NCBI GenBank assembly: GCA_937921865.1
Contig: CAKZWF010000048.1
Coordinates: 1-59,670, forward strand
Reading direction: 5' to 3'
Origin: an uncultured Pseudomonadales bacterium
GTDB lineage: Bacteria; Pseudomonadota; Gammaproteobacteria; Pseudomonadales; Azotimanducaceae
Length of the DNA: 59,670 nucleotides
Part shown: in pieces, positions 45,048 to 54,500 of the stretch
How the letters are laid out: the number at the start of each line of letters is the position of its first letter
How positions within the stretch are numbered: position 1 is the stretch's first letter
The notes under the pieces: model-generated
The model's database searches: none
What the model saw: the letters and a program-made list of their open reading frames with translations, nothing else
What the model was told of the DNA's origin: nothing
Made by a program: the position numbers and the translations under genes

Positions 45048-46985
45048 ATGACTGAAATAATTCCCTATGGTGCCTGGCCGTCTGAGATTTCAGCGGCGTC
45101 AGTGGTCGAAGGCGTTGTCGGTTTCAGTGAACTGAAACTTCGCGGCGATGACCTGTTCTGGCTCGAAAGCCGGCCGCAGCAACAGGGTCGAACTGTTTTA
45201 ATGAAACTCGCGGCTGATGGCACCCGCGAAGAACTGACCCCATCTCCCTTCAACGTACGCAGCCGGGTTCACGAATACGGTGGCGGAGCCTACTGCCTGT
45301 CGGCGGAGCAGATCTTCTTCTGTAACTTCTCTGACCAGAATCTTTACTGTATCGATACAACTGGCGAGATTACCCAGCTTACCCACAGCGACGCCAACGA
45401 GCGTTTTGCGGACTGCTGCATCGATGTCGAACACAATCGGCTTTTGTGTGTGCTGGAGCGACACGCAGAACACCCGGATCAGGAGCCAGGTAACTATCTC
45501 GCAGGGGTAGATCTCAAAACCGGTGAGGTCGAGGTGCTGCATGCTCAATACGATTTTTATGCAAGCCCTCGTCTCAATCCAGCCGGGGACACCCTGGTCG
45601 TTGTCGCCTGGAGTCATCCCAACATGCCGTGGGATGGGTCCCTGCTGTTACAGACGACACTGACTGATAATGGCAACCTCAACGCAATGACCGTGCTCGC
45701 CGGTGGCGCAGACGAATCAATCACCCAGCCGGGCTGGCTCGACGATGGTGCTCTGCTGTTCATCAGCGATCAGAATGGTTTCTACAATCTGCACCGATTC
45801 GACGATCAGGGCATCCGCTGCCTGCTGGCAGATGGTGCTGACTATGCTCAGCCAGCCTGGGTATTCGGCGGCAGTGAGTACGCGGCCATCGATGATCGCT
45901 ATCTGGCGGCTATCCGTCAGACTGAGGCGGGCCCGGAACTGGTTGTCATCGATATGGAATCCGGAATGGCAAGCCCAATCGCTGGCGCCGAAGATGGCTG
46001 GTGCCAATTTGGCTCGCTTGCCGCGGTCGGCAACCAGCTGACATTTATCGCCGGCTTCTCCGATCGCCTGCCGGCGATTGAGCGCTTCGATATTGCCAGT
46101 CGTGAGCGCAAACACCTGGTATCAGCCAGCGAGCAGACGTCCACCGTACGGGTCTCTGAAGCACAGGCGTTAGCCTTCCCCACTCGCGACGGTGCAGTTG
46201 CGCACGGCTTTTTCTATCCACCCTGGAACGATCATTGTCAGCCGCCAACCAACACGATCCCACCGCTTCTGGTCATGAGCCACGGTGGGCCGACTGCAGC
46301 AACGAGCGCCGCGCTGAACCCGCGCATTCAGTACTACACCAGTCGCGGCTGGGCAGTGTTTGACGTCAACTACCGCGGCAGCAGCGGCTTTGGCCGGCAA
46401 TATCGAACCGCACTGAACGGCCGTTGGGGTGAACTGGATGTCTGGGACTGTGAAGACGGCGTTCGCTATCTGATCAGCCAGGGTCTTGTCGATCCGGCCC
46501 GCATCGCGATTCGCGGCGGCAGTGCCGGCGGCTTCACAACGCTGGCGGCACTGACGACAACAGCCACCTTCAGATGTGGCGCCAGTCACTACGGCATTGG
46601 CGATCTGACCGCCCTCGTCGCCGACACCCACAAATTCGAGTCACGCTACATGCATACCCTGCTGGCCGACGAAGCGAATCTCGTGTCGCGATCTCCGATC
46701 AATCATCTCGACGGACTTTCCTGCCCGGTCATCTTCTTTCAGGGCGGCGCCGACCAGGTGGTCCCGGAAAATCAGGCACAAACGATGGTGCAGGCGCTCC
46801 AGGACAAGGGTATCCCAGTTGCCTACCTGCTGTTCCCCGAAGAAGGACACGGATTCCGCTCGGCAGAAAACATTATCCGGGCACTGGAAAGTGAGTTCGC
46901 ATTCTTCAGTCGGATATTTAACATCACGCCGGCCGACGAACTTCCCGACGTCGAGATCCTGAACATGCCGCAAGGACAATCATGA
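45048..46985 (+). CDS. S9-family prolyl oligopeptidase-like peptidase
   Basis: 645 residues without an evident signal peptide, so probably cytoplasmic. The first 380 residues are beta-propeller-like (repeated short strands such as [10 protein letters not shown] and LHRFDDQGI). The C-terminal alpha/beta hydrolase domain has the nucleophile Ser in [17 protein letters not shown], the Asp in [12 protein letters not shown] and the His in [11 protein letters not shown]. Such acylaminoacyl or dipeptidyl peptidases degrade short peptides. Its stop overlaps the ligase gene by four bases. Confidence 0.9.
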   Translation: MTEIIPYGAWPSEISAASVVEGVVGFSELKLRGDDLFWLESRPQQQGRTVLMKLAADGTREELTPSPFNVRSRVHEYGGGAYCLSAEQIFFCNFSDQNLYCIDTTGEITQLTHSDANERFADCCIDVEHNRLLCVLERHAEHPDQEPGNYLAGVDLKTGEVEVLHAQYDFYASPRLNPAGDTLVVVAWSHPNMPWDGSLLLQTTLTDNGNLNAMTVLAGGADESITQPGWLDDGALLFISDQNGFYNLHRFDDQGIRCLLADGADYAQPAWVFGGSEYAAIDDRYLAAIRQTEAGPELVVIDMESGMASPIAGAEDGWCQFGSLAAVGNQLTFIAGFSDRLPAIERFDIASRERKHLVSASEQTSTVRVSEAQALAFPTRDGAVAHGFFYPPWNDHCQPPTNTIPPLLVMSHGGPTAATSAALNPRIQYYTSRGWAVFDVNYRGSSGFGRQYRTALNGRWGELDVWDCEDGVRYLISQGLVDPARIAIRGGSAGGFTTLAALTTTATFRCGASHYGIGDLTALVADTHKFESRYMHTLLADEANLVSRSPINHLDGLSCPVIFFQGGADQVVPENQAQTMVQALQDKGIPVAYLLFPEEGHGFRSAENIIRALESEFAFFSRIFNITPADELPDVEILNMPQGQS

Positions 46986-47944
46986 GCTACACGGTTGCAG
47001 TGTTGATGGGCGGACCGTCAGCAGAAGCGGAGGTCTCACGAGCCTCGGCAAAGGAAGTCGCTGCCGCACTCAAACATCGCGGTCACCGAGCCGAACTGCT
47101 GGAGCTGGATCACGCGACCGCTGAACATCTGGCACGCCTGTCTCCACAGGCTGTGTTTCCAGCGTTACACGGCCCACCGGGTGAGGACGGCACAGTTCAG
47201 GGTTTTCTGGAAATTCTTGGTTACCCCTATGTCGGCAGTGGCGTCCACGGCAGCGCGGTTGCGATGGACAAAGCCCTGGCAAAAGCTGTGTTCCGGGATC
47301 ACGATCTGCCGGTCGCCGACCATATCCAGCTGGCCTGTGATGCCGATGCCGCCACTGCTGCTGCGGAAGTGGAGAGCAGATTTGGCAGTCGGGTGGTCGT
47401 CAAACCCTTGGGACAGGGTTCAGCCATCGGTGTGACCCCGCTCGCCAACGGCGGCGATGTGTTGCCGGCGCTGGAATCGGCTTTAAGTTATGGCGGTGGC
47501 GCGCTTGTTGAACCGTATGTACTCGGGCGGGAGATCACCGTCGGTGTCCTGGATCTCGAAGGTGAGTCAGCGCAGGCCCTGCCGGTCATCGAAATCCGCA
47601 CCGCCGGCGATCAGTGGTATGACTTTCATAACCGCTATACGGTTGGCAGCAGTGAACACATCATCCCGGCCCCGTTAAGCGACGAAACCAATCTGGCACT
47701 TCAGGAAATCGCCCTGACCGCACATCGCAGCCTGGGGCTTAAGGATCTGTCGCGAGCGGATTTCATTGTCACGGATTCAGACGACATCGTACTGCTGGAA
47801 GTGAACACGCTACCGGGCATGACCCCCACCAGTCTGTTTCCGGATGGAGCCAGAGCTATCGGCATCAGCTTCCCTGAGCTGATGGAACGCCTGGTCGCCA
47901 GCGCCTTGAGACGCGCCGGAACAGATCAACCATCAACAGCTTAA
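46982..47944 (+). CDS. ddl: D-alanine--D-alanine ligase
   Basis: 320 residues, ATP-grasp fold. The N-terminal motif [16 protein letters not shown] and [19 protein letters not shown] are characteristic, followed by [33 protein letters not shown] and [17 protein letters not shown]. It makes the D-Ala-D-Ala dipeptide for peptidoglycan. The gene is outside a mur/fts cluster and is coupled to the peptidase gene by an ATGA overlap. Confidence 0.93.
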   Translation: MSYTVAVLMGGPSAEAEVSRASAKEVAAALKHRGHRAELLELDHATAEHLARLSPQAVFPALHGPPGEDGTVQGFLEILGYPYVGSGVHGSAVAMDKALAKAVFRDHDLPVADHIQLACDADAATAAAEVESRFGSRVVVKPLGQGSAIGVTPLANGGDVLPALESALSYGGGALVEPYVLGREITVGVLDLEGESAQALPVIEIRTAGDQWYDFHNRYTVGSSEHIIPAPLSDETNLALQEIALTAHRSLGLKDLSRADFIVTDSDDIVLLEVNTLPGMTPTSLFPDGARAIGISFPELMERLVASALRRAGTDQPSTA

Positions 47945-48189
47945 GCCTGGACTTTATCTTCGCCGTTTGCTTGTGAGTCAGCCGCGCCTTCCTGCGTGGT
48001 ATCGCCATCCACGCTCTCATCGAGATTCGCTTCGGCTATCTTGTCAGACAACGCGGCGAAGGCTTGTTCCAGCGTTGGCGGAAACAGCGATTTCACCATT
48101 TTGATCGCACTTGGTCGATCCAACACTGCACTTGCTGAGTCGATGAGCTGACGCTGTTCGTCGGCAAAACCAGGTCCAATAACATTCAT
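47941..48189 (-). CDS. Small acidic protein downstream of the ammonium transporter
   Basis: An 82-residue protein starting [20 protein letters not shown], helical in the first 55 residues and acidic and low-complexity at the C terminus. I recognise no family. It lies 57 bp after the ammonium transporter gene. The intervening hairpin would bury the AGGGA ribosome binding site. The stop codon overlaps the ddl stop on the other strand. Confidence 0.5.
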   Translation of the reverse strand: MNVIGPGFADEQRQLIDSASAVLDRPSAIKMVKSLFPPTLEQAFAALSDKIAEANLDESVDGDTTQEGAADSQANGEDKVQA

Positions 48190-48228
48190 GAGCCGCTATC
48201 CCTGCCGGTCTATCAGGGTTAGCGGCTC
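48190..48228 (-). terminator. Hairpin between the ammonium transporter and the small acidic gene
   Basis: 15-bp arms at 48190-48204 and 48214-48228 pair with one mismatch around a 9-base loop. No T-run follows on either strand, so it is not a classical intrinsic terminator. On the minus strand the 3' arm contains AGGGA and ends directly at the ATG of the small gene. It may therefore block its translation or stabilise the 3' end of the transporter mRNA. Confidence 0.55.
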
Positions 48229-48246
48229 AATGCTCCAGAACTTTCG

Positions 48247-49563
48247 CTAGAAGTCGTAACCGCGTTCGTTGTGCTGCGAAATATCCAGGCCTTCAACTTC
48301 TTCTTCGTCGCTGACTCGATTACCAACCAGAACTTCAGTCAATTTCAGCAGGCCATAACTCACCACAGCGGTGTAGACCAGGGTCACAGCAACCCCTAAA
48401 GCCTGAATGCCCAGCTGGCTGCCAATCTGGATTTCTTCCTGGCCACTGAAAATACCCAGCGCGTTACTGGCAAATACCGCGGTCAGCAGAGTGCCCAGGA
48501 TGCCGCCCACCCCGTGAACGGGAAAGACATCCAGAGAGTCGTCGATACGCAAGGTCCGCTTGAGATAATTGGTGGCGACAAAACACACCACTCCGGCGCT
48601 GATACCAATGACCATCGCACCGGCTGGACCGACAAATCCGGAAGCCGGGGTGATTGTGCCCAGACCGGCGACCATCCCGGTGACCGCACCAAGTGCGCTG
48701 GGTTTACCAAATCGAATCCATTCACAGACCATCCAGGTGAAAGCACCCGCAGCAGCGGAGGTATGGGTGACCAACATGGCCATCGCGGCATCACCGTTAG
48801 CAGCGAGCGCACTACCGCCGTTGAATCCAAACCAACCCACCCAGAGCATACCGGCACCAGCAATGGTCAGACCCATATTGTGAGGCATCATCGCGTGTTC
48901 CGGGAAACCACGGCGGTTGCCGAGGACCAGCGCGGCAACAATGGCCGCGGTACCCGCGGTGACATGCACAACCGTACCACCGGCAAAGTCCATCAGGCCA
49001 AGCTGCCCGAGCCAGCCCCCGCCCCAGACCCAGTGGCAAACCGGCGCGTAGACGACAATCAGCCACAATGAACTGAAGATAATGACCGCAGAGAAGCGCA
49101 TTCGCTCGGCAAAGCCACCAACAATCAACGCCGGAGTAATGATCGCGAAGGTCATCTGGAACAGCGCAAAGGCAATTTCGGGAATGTCTCCAGCCAGAGT
49201 CTCTTCACCAATGCCAACCAGAAAAATTTTGCCGAAGCCGCCGATAAACCCGTTGCCCTGATCATCAAAAGCCAGGCTGTAGCCCACGGCCACCCAGAGC
49301 AGTGACATCACACAGGTGATCGCAAAACACTGCATCAGCACGCTGAGAACATTTTTCCCGCGCACCAGTCCGCCATAAAACAATGACAGACCGGGGATTG
49401 TCATGAACAGGACCAGGGCTGTGCTGGTCAGTATCCAGGCGGTATTTGCGCCGTTGAGTTGCTCATCCGCCGACGCACCCGAAGAAGCCAGCATCGTCAT
49501 AAGTCCTGCGGCAAACAACAGCCCGCCATGCGGTCTGCGACCACTGTGTTGCAATGGAATCAT
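48247..49563 (-). CDS. amt: Ammonium transporter
   Basis: 438 residues with a signal-like N terminus (LLFAAGLMTMLASSGASA) and eleven membrane helices. Conserved segments are PGLSLFYGGLVRGKN, FAERMRFSAVIIFSSLW, DFAGGTVVHVTAGTAA (first pore His), GWFGFNGGSAL and DSLDVFPVHGVGGILG (second pore His). I chose the ATG at 49561-49563 because AGGGGAG lies just upstream; an upstream TTG/GTG-type frame start at 49647 adds no homologous sequence. The protein takes up ammonium. The usual glnK gene is not next to it. Confidence 0.95.
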   Translation of the reverse strand: MIPLQHSGRRPHGGLLFAAGLMTMLASSGASADEQLNGANTAWILTSTALVLFMTIPGLSLFYGGLVRGKNVLSVLMQCFAITCVMSLLWVAVGYSLAFDDQGNGFIGGFGKIFLVGIGEETLAGDIPEIAFALFQMTFAIITPALIVGGFAERMRFSAVIIFSSLWLIVVYAPVCHWVWGGGWLGQLGLMDFAGGTVVHVTAGTAAIVAALVLGNRRGFPEHAMMPHNMGLTIAGAGMLWVGWFGFNGGSALAANGDAAMAMLVTHTSAAAGAFTWMVCEWIRFGKPSALGAVTGMVAGLGTITPASGFVGPAGAMVIGISAGVVCFVATNYLKRTLRIDDSLDVFPVHGVGGILGTLLTAVFASNALGIFSGQEEIQIGSQLGIQALGVAVTLVYTAVVSYGLLKLTEVLVGNRVSDEEEVEGLDISQHNERGYDF

Positions 49564-49618
49564 TTGTCTCCCCTGTAAACCTGCGGCTTCTACTCGGCCG
49601 CGTGGACGTCTAATGTAC

Positions 49619-50662
49619 TCAACCGCGGTGGCGTTGCCCACCGGCAACCAGACCGCGGATCAACGCCGGCCCCTGATATATGAAGCCGCTGTAGATCTGT
49701 ACCAGGTCAGCCCCGGCCGCAAACATCGCTTCACCACTGGCCACGTCGACAATGCCACCGACACCGACCAGCGGTACCTGCACACCCAGCGCCTGGCGGA
49801 ACTCTGCAACCTTCTGCCGGGCCAGGCTCGTCAGCGGCGCGCCACTTAAACCCCCAGCCTGCGCCGCAACCGGCGAGTCACCAAGACCCTGCCGCGACAA
49901 CGTGGTATTCGTGGCGATGACACCATCTATGCCATGGATCTTTATTGCTCTGGCAACCTCGACCACGTCTTCAGCGTGCAGATCCGGTGCCACTTTTACC
50001 AGCAGCGGAATTCTCCGCGAATGCTGCACCGACAGTTGCTCTCGACTGGTTGCAACACCACCAAGCACACGCTCGAGATCGTCACCAGACTGTAACTGGC
50101 GTAATCCCGGGGTGTTCGGGGATGACAGATTGATTGTCAGATAGTCGGCAAGCGGATATACCACTTCCATGCAGCGGGTATAGTCGCTCACAGCAGTTTC
50201 CAGCGGGGTATCTTTGTTTTTACCAACATTGACACCCACCAGCGTGCCGCCAAGCCGGTTGCGCCGGCGGACAGCTTCCAGCCGCCGCGCCATCGCCACC
50301 ACCCCATGATTGTTGAAGCCCATGCGATTGATGATGGCCTGATGTTCGGCCAGTCGGAACAGGCGGGGTTTGTCGTTGCCCGGCTGGGCTTTAGGGGTCA
50401 CGGTGCCCACTTCAACGAAGCCGAAACCGAGCCGTGCAAGACCTTCTACCGCCTGAGCGTCTTTATCGAGGCCTGCAGCGAGTCCCAGGCGATTCGGAAA
50501 CTTCAGACCCATCAGCTCGATTGGCTGACCTGCGACACCAGGCCCGGTATGCGCTCTGATGATTCCCGGCCCCCGTCCATAACAACCAAGCGCGGCTATC
50601 GACAGGTCATGGCTGACTTCCGGATCGAGGTGGAATAACAGTGGTCGAAGGAGGCTGAACAT
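49619..50662 (-). CDS. pyrD: Dihydroorotate dehydrogenase (quinone), class 2
   Basis: 347 residues. The N terminus MFSLLRPLLFHLDPEVSH is the membrane-associated quinone-binding part. The FMN barrel contains GLAAGLDKDAQAVEGL, RMGFNNHGV, TINLSSPNTPGLRQLQ (catalytic Ser of class 2) and LVGVGGIVDVASGEAM. It oxidises dihydroorotate to orotate with electrons passing to quinone. The gene follows the interrupted DUF2835 gene and precedes amt. Confidence 0.96.
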   Translation of the reverse strand: MFSLLRPLLFHLDPEVSHDLSIAALGCYGRGPGIIRAHTGPGVAGQPIELMGLKFPNRLGLAAGLDKDAQAVEGLARLGFGFVEVGTVTPKAQPGNDKPRLFRLAEHQAIINRMGFNNHGVVAMARRLEAVRRRNRLGGTLVGVNVGKNKDTPLETAVSDYTRCMEVVYPLADYLTINLSSPNTPGLRQLQSGDDLERVLGGVATSREQLSVQHSRRIPLLVKVAPDLHAEDVVEVARAIKIHGIDGVIATNTTLSRQGLGDSPVAAQAGGLSGAPLTSLARQKVAEFRQALGVQVPLVGVGGIVDVASGEAMFAAGADLVQIYSGFIYQGPALIRGLVAGGQRHRG

Positions 50663-50673
50663 CGCCGGGCATT

Positions 50674-50913
50674 CTAGGCACCCGACCGAAGCTTGGAAAG
50701 CCGTTCTATCGAAACCAGCCTGTGTTCAAGGGCAACGGCAAGTTGAAAGGTGCCGTTCACGCCTTAAATATCGACAAACTGACGAGGCATGTGCAGCGGA
50801 AAACGAATGCGTTGACCGTTCCGAGCCTGTCCGACCACAGCGTTGACACTGCCCTGATACATTCTCAATACCTGATCGCGGATCAGCCGCAGATCCACCA
50901 CGCAGCGTTGCAA
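50674..50913 (-). pseudogene. DUF2835-family small gene interrupted by an in-frame TAA
   Basis: On the minus strand a TTG start at 50911-50913 (GAGAAG four bases upstream) begins a frame that reads VVDLRLIRDQVLRMYQGSV and GQRIRFPLHMPRQFVD. This matches DUF2835, small proteins with a YYxG...RVQFP pattern. After 49 codons there is a TAA (complement of 50764-50766). The same frame then continues GVNGTFQLAVALEHRLVSIE to a TAG at 50674, matching the expected C-terminal part of the family. It is either a recent pseudogene, a truncated but used protein, or a sequencing error. No ATG start exists. Confidence 0.6.
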
Positions 50914-51133
50914 GTCGCTTCTCAGATCCTTCGTGATTAAACATAGCCCACCGCTCTCTGGTCGCCAGCGTCAGACAATCGCCGGATCCGCCCGGATATC
51001 GTGTTTTTTCGTTCATTACCCGTACAATACGCGGCCTGCATGGTTGTCAGCCGGCAGATCTGAGTCATTACTCGTCGAATCCGAACATCTGTAGTCAGGT
51101 TCGTCGGCAGTTATTTGAGGACCCGAAGGAATT
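50914..51133. other. Divergent intergenic region upstream of the Bat operon
   Basis: 220 bp. A TACAAT hexamer at about 51025-51030 may be the -10 of the MoxR operon promoter, but no good -35 element is seen. No RNA gene is recognisable. Confidence 0.35.
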
Positions 51134-52108
51134 ATGGAAGCAGTCGAATCTGCCCAACCGGAAAACGTCGCCGCCGTCACAAAATGGCTGACCAAACGCA
51201 TCATCGGCCAGGAAAAACTCCTGGAACGACTGATGACAGCCCTCCTCTGCGGTGGTCATCTGCTGGTCGAAGGCGCTCCGGGCCTGGCGAAAACCCGGGC
51301 AATCAAGGAACTGGCCAATGCCGTCGACGGCGACTTTCACCGCATCCAGTTCACCCCGGATCTGCTGCCCAGCGACATTACCGGCACCGAAATCTATCGC
51401 CCGGAAGATGGTTCATTCAAGTTCCAGCGCGGACCCGTTTTCCACAATCTGCTCCTTGCCGACGAGGTCAACCGGGCCCCGGCCAAAGTGCAGTCCGCGC
51501 TGCTTGAAGCGATGGCCGAACACCAGGTCAGTGTCGGCAGACAGACCTTTCAGCTACCCGAACTGTTCCTGGTAATGGCCACCCAGAACCCGATCGAGCA
51601 GGAAGGTACCTATCCGCTACCGGAGGCGCAGTTAGATCGCTTCCTGATGCACGTGAAAGTTGGCTATCCCGATGAGCGCTCGGAAACCGAAATTCTCCAC
51701 CTGGTGCGGGCTGAGAGCGCCAACAGGCAGGCCAAAGACAGCGCTCCACCCTACCGACTCACCGAGACAGATATTTTTGCCGCCCGCCAGGAGATTCTCA
51801 GCCTGTACATGGCCGAGCCGATCGAGCGCTATATTGTGGCGCTGACCATGGCGTCCCGGGAAGCCAGAGGGGAACTCGGCAACTGGCTGGAGTTTGGCGC
51901 CAGCCCCCGCGGTACCATAGCCATGGATCAGTGCTCACGGACGCTGGCCTGGCTGGGTGGACGCGACTTTGTCACTCCGGAAGACGTTCAGGCAATTGCC
52001 CACGACGTGCTCAGGCATCGGCTCATTCTCAGCTTCGATGCTGAAGCCCAGGGTGTGACCACCGACGATGTGGTCGATCTACTGATCGAACAGGTGCCGG
52101 TGCCCTGA
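51134..52108 (+). CDS. MoxR-family AAA+ ATPase
   Basis: 324 residues. Walker A is GAPGLAKT (residues 47-54) and Walker B is LLLADEVNRAP (about 106-116). MATQNPIEQEGTYPLPEAQLDRF is the sensor 1 to arginine-finger region. MoxR ATPases act as chaperones for VWA-domain partners, which are encoded downstream in the same operon. The start is ATG with a GAAGGA ribosome binding site. Confidence 0.95.
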   Translation: MEAVESAQPENVAAVTKWLTKRIIGQEKLLERLMTALLCGGHLLVEGAPGLAKTRAIKELANAVDGDFHRIQFTPDLLPSDITGTEIYRPEDGSFKFQRGPVFHNLLLADEVNRAPAKVQSALLEAMAEHQVSVGRQTFQLPELFLVMATQNPIEQEGTYPLPEAQLDRFLMHVKVGYPDERSETEILHLVRAESANRQAKDSAPPYRLTETDIFAARQEILSLYMAEPIERYIVALTMASREARGELGNWLEFGASPRGTIAMDQCSRTLAWLGGRDFVTPEDVQAIAHDVLRHRLILSFDAEAQGVTTDDVVDLLIEQVPVP

Positions 52109-52113
52109 AAACC

Positions 52114-53022
52114 GTGGCAGATCAGATTCTTCAGGGCGCCCACGTCGAACTCAGGGATCTTCTGGCGTTGCGCTACCGTCGCAGCAATGCCACCGGTCAT
52201 TCGGCACGGGTTATGGGTTCGCAGGCTGGCAGCCGGTTGTCGAAACTGCGCGGTCGGGGTCTCGACTTTTCCGAGGTACGCAGCTACCAGCCCGGCGATG
52301 ATGTCCGCACCATCGACTGGCGGGTGACGGCAAGAAAGAACAAACCACACACCAAAGTATTCCGCGAAGAACGTGAGCGGCTGACGCTCATTGTCATTGA
52401 CCAGACCCAGAGCATGTTCTTCGGTTCCAAAGTTCGCCTGAAGTCTGTCGCGGCAGCCGAACTGGCTGCACTCTCGGCATGGCAGGCCTTTCACCACAAT
52501 GATCGGGTTGGTGGCATGATCATCACCAACGAGTCACACATCATGCACAAGCCGTATCGCAACGTTAAATCAGTCGCCCGCTTCATGGGCGATCTGGCTA
52601 CCGCTAATCAGGCACTTAATCGCAGCGGCGCGCACCCACCGGTACAGCATTTCGCCAACGCTTTGCTGCAGCTTCGTCGCCTGGCCCACAACAACTACCG
52701 CATCTATGTCATCAGCGATTTCCAGCCGATGGGTGACCACTGGCGTGAGGCGTTTCGCGCTTTGAGCCAGCGCAATGAGGTCATCGCGTTACGCGTCTAC
52801 GACCCACTCGAAGCACAGCTGCCGCCGGCGGACAGCTACACGGTCACCGATGGTACAAGGCGCTGGCAATTCCACACCGGCAATAAGAACCTGCGCGCTC
52901 GCTACGAGCAGAAGTTTGAACACGCCAGCGAGAGGTTTCAGAAAGTCTGTCAGCAGACCGCTGTCGGTTACCGTTTTGTGCCGACTCACGAACCTCTATC
53001 CATGGTTCCCGGGTGGTTATAG
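52114..53022 (+). CDS. DUF58 domain protein
   Basis: 302 residues. GRGLDFSEVRSYQPGDDVRT and IDWRVTARKNKPHTKVF form the DUF58 signature, followed by a VWA-like fold (LTLIVIDQTQSMFFGSK, YVISDFQPMGDHW). The start is GTG at 52114, 5 bp after the MoxR stop. DUF58 proteins accompany MoxR in nearly all such operons and are thought to be its partners. Confidence 0.92.
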   Translation: MADQILQGAHVELRDLLALRYRRSNATGHSARVMGSQAGSRLSKLRGRGLDFSEVRSYQPGDDVRTIDWRVTARKNKPHTKVFREERERLTLIVIDQTQSMFFGSKVRLKSVAAAELAALSAWQAFHHNDRVGGMIITNESHIMHKPYRNVKSVARFMGDLATANQALNRSGAHPPVQHFANALLQLRRLAHNNYRIYVISDFQPMGDHWREAFRALSQRNEVIALRVYDPLEAQLPPADSYTVTDGTRRWQFHTGNKNLRARYEQKFEHASERFQKVCQQTAVGYRFVPTHEPLSMVPGWL

Positions 53023-53499
53023 GTGCAACCGGATCTGCTGCAACAGCTGCGCGACCTGCATCTACCCACGGATCCATCGTGGTGGCCGCCTGCACCCGGC
53101 TGGTGGCTGCTCGCGGCGGTGATGATCGCCGCAGTCGTCGTCGCCATTCGCAAGCTGCAGCAAGTCCAGGTGCAGCGGCGGCCGTTCCGCCAGGCACGGG
53201 CTCTCTACGCAGCGCTCTACGCTGAATTTCAGGCCGGCAACATCGACGATCGCGACTATCTGAATCGCAGCAACGAGCTGTTGAAACGACTGGTGATATT
53301 CGGCATCGGCGAAAATCGTGCCCGCCAGGCCAATGACGTGGAATGGCTTGCGCTGCTGGATACATTGGCGGGCTCCCAGGCATTCACCGGCGGCGCCGGA
53401 GCGCCGCTGGGCAACCAGCGCTTCTCGTCATCACCCGAGGCTGACATCGAGGCGCTGCATCGTTTGCTCGACAACTTCTTTGCGAACGCGAAACCATGA
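53023..53499 (+). CDS. DUF4381 domain protein
   Basis: 158 residues: a Pro/Trp-rich start (PSWWPPAPGWWLL), one membrane helix (residues 25-45) and a cytoplasmic helical part (RQARALYAALYAEFQAG). The GTG start follows directly on the preceding stop codon. The family is found in Bat-type operons; its job is unknown, probably membrane assembly of the VWA proteins. Confidence 0.85.
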   Translation: MQPDLLQQLRDLHLPTDPSWWPPAPGWWLLAAVMIAAVVVAIRKLQQVQVQRRPFRQARALYAALYAEFQAGNIDDRDYLNRSNELLKRLVIFGIGENRARQANDVEWLALLDTLAGSQAFTGGAGAPLGNQRFSSSPEADIEALHRLLDNFFANAKP

Positions 53500-54500
53500 T
53501 CGAGTGGATCTGGCCCCTGGCGTTTCTGCTGCTACCCGCACCGTTGCTGGTCCGACTGCTGTGGCGGCCACTGGAACGGGAACAGGCGGCACTGACTGTC
53601 CCGAGTGTGGACATGTTCAAAACCGACAGCGACAGCGCAACCGGGGTCGGCCGGGACAAATTACCCTGGCGCATTCTGCTGTTGTGGCTGATCTGGGCAC
53701 TGCTGGTGTGTGCGGCCGCCAGACCACAATGGACCGGTGAACCCGTGACGCTGCCCACCACTGGTCGTGATCTGATGCTGGCCGTCGATATCTCCGGCAG
53801 CATGGGCACAGAGGACCTGCAGCTCGGCGGGCAACTGGTCAATCGGCTGGTTGTCGTGAAAAACGTGGTGCGGGATTTCATCGTGGCCAGACAGGGTGAC
53901 CGGGTCGGTCTGATTCTGTTCGGCACCAATGCCTATGTGCAGGCACCGCTGACCTTCGACCTGCCAACGGTCAATCAGCTGCTGACTGAAGCCCCGGTGG
54001 GGATTGCAGGTGGCAAAACCGCCATTGGCGATGCCATCGGTCTTGCGGTGAAACGCCTGCGTCAGCGACCGGCCGGTGACAAAGTTCTGGTTCTTCTGAC
54101 CGATGGTGCCAACAACGTCGGTGAAGTAGCACCGATTAAAGCGGCCGAGCTGGCGGGTCAGGAAGGCATTCGTATTTACACCATTGGCGTGGGTGCTGAC
54201 GAAATGCGCCTGCCGAGCATCTTCGGAACTTTCGGGTCGCGCGTGGTCAACCCTTCTGCGGAGCTCGACGAAGACACGCTCAACGCAATCGCCAACACCA
54301 CCGGTGGCCAATATTATCGGGCCCAGAACACCGCCAAACTGATTGAGATCTACGCAATCATTGATGAACTCGAACCCATCGAACAGGAAGCCGAAACCTA
54401 TCGCCCGATTGCCGCGCTCTATCACTGGCCGATGGCCGGTGGGCTGGCGTTGTTCCTGATGCTGCTGGTCGCAGACTGGCGGGGATGGGGCGGTGATTGA
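53496..54500 (+). CDS. VWA-domain membrane protein (BatA-like)
   Basis: 334 residues. Membrane helices lie at residues 3-22, about 58-75 and near 310-328, with a von Willebrand A domain between them. The MIDAS motif DISGSM is at residues 98-103 and the second metal loop is in VLLTDGANNVGE. It overlaps the preceding and following genes by four and eight bases. BatA proteins are implicated in aerotolerance in Bacteroides, but the mechanism is unknown. Confidence 0.92.
   Translation: MIEWIWPLAFLLLPAPLLVRLLWRPLEREQAALTVPSVDMFKTDSDSATGVGRDKLPWRILLLWLIWALLVCAAARPQWTGEPVTLPTTGRDLMLAVDISGSMGTEDLQLGGQLVNRLVVVKNVVRDFIVARQGDRVGLILFGTNAYVQAPLTFDLPTVNQLLTEAPVGIAGGKTAIGDAIGLAVKRLRQRPAGDKVLVLLTDGANNVGEVAPIKAAELAGQEGIRIYTIGVGADEMRLPSIFGTFGSRVVNPSAELDEDTLNAIANTTGGQYYRAQNTAKLIEIYAIIDELEPIEQEAETYRPIAALYHWPMAGGLALFLMLLVADWRGWGGD

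Noticed and set aside
49691..49710. LexA-box-like CTG...CCAG inside pyrD
   Set aside because: The spacing between CTG and CAG is eleven bases rather than ten, and it lies within coding sequence.
50722..50940. 72-residue open frame on the plus strand near pyrD
   Set aside because: The minus-strand DUF2835 homology in the same place explains this frame as a shadow.
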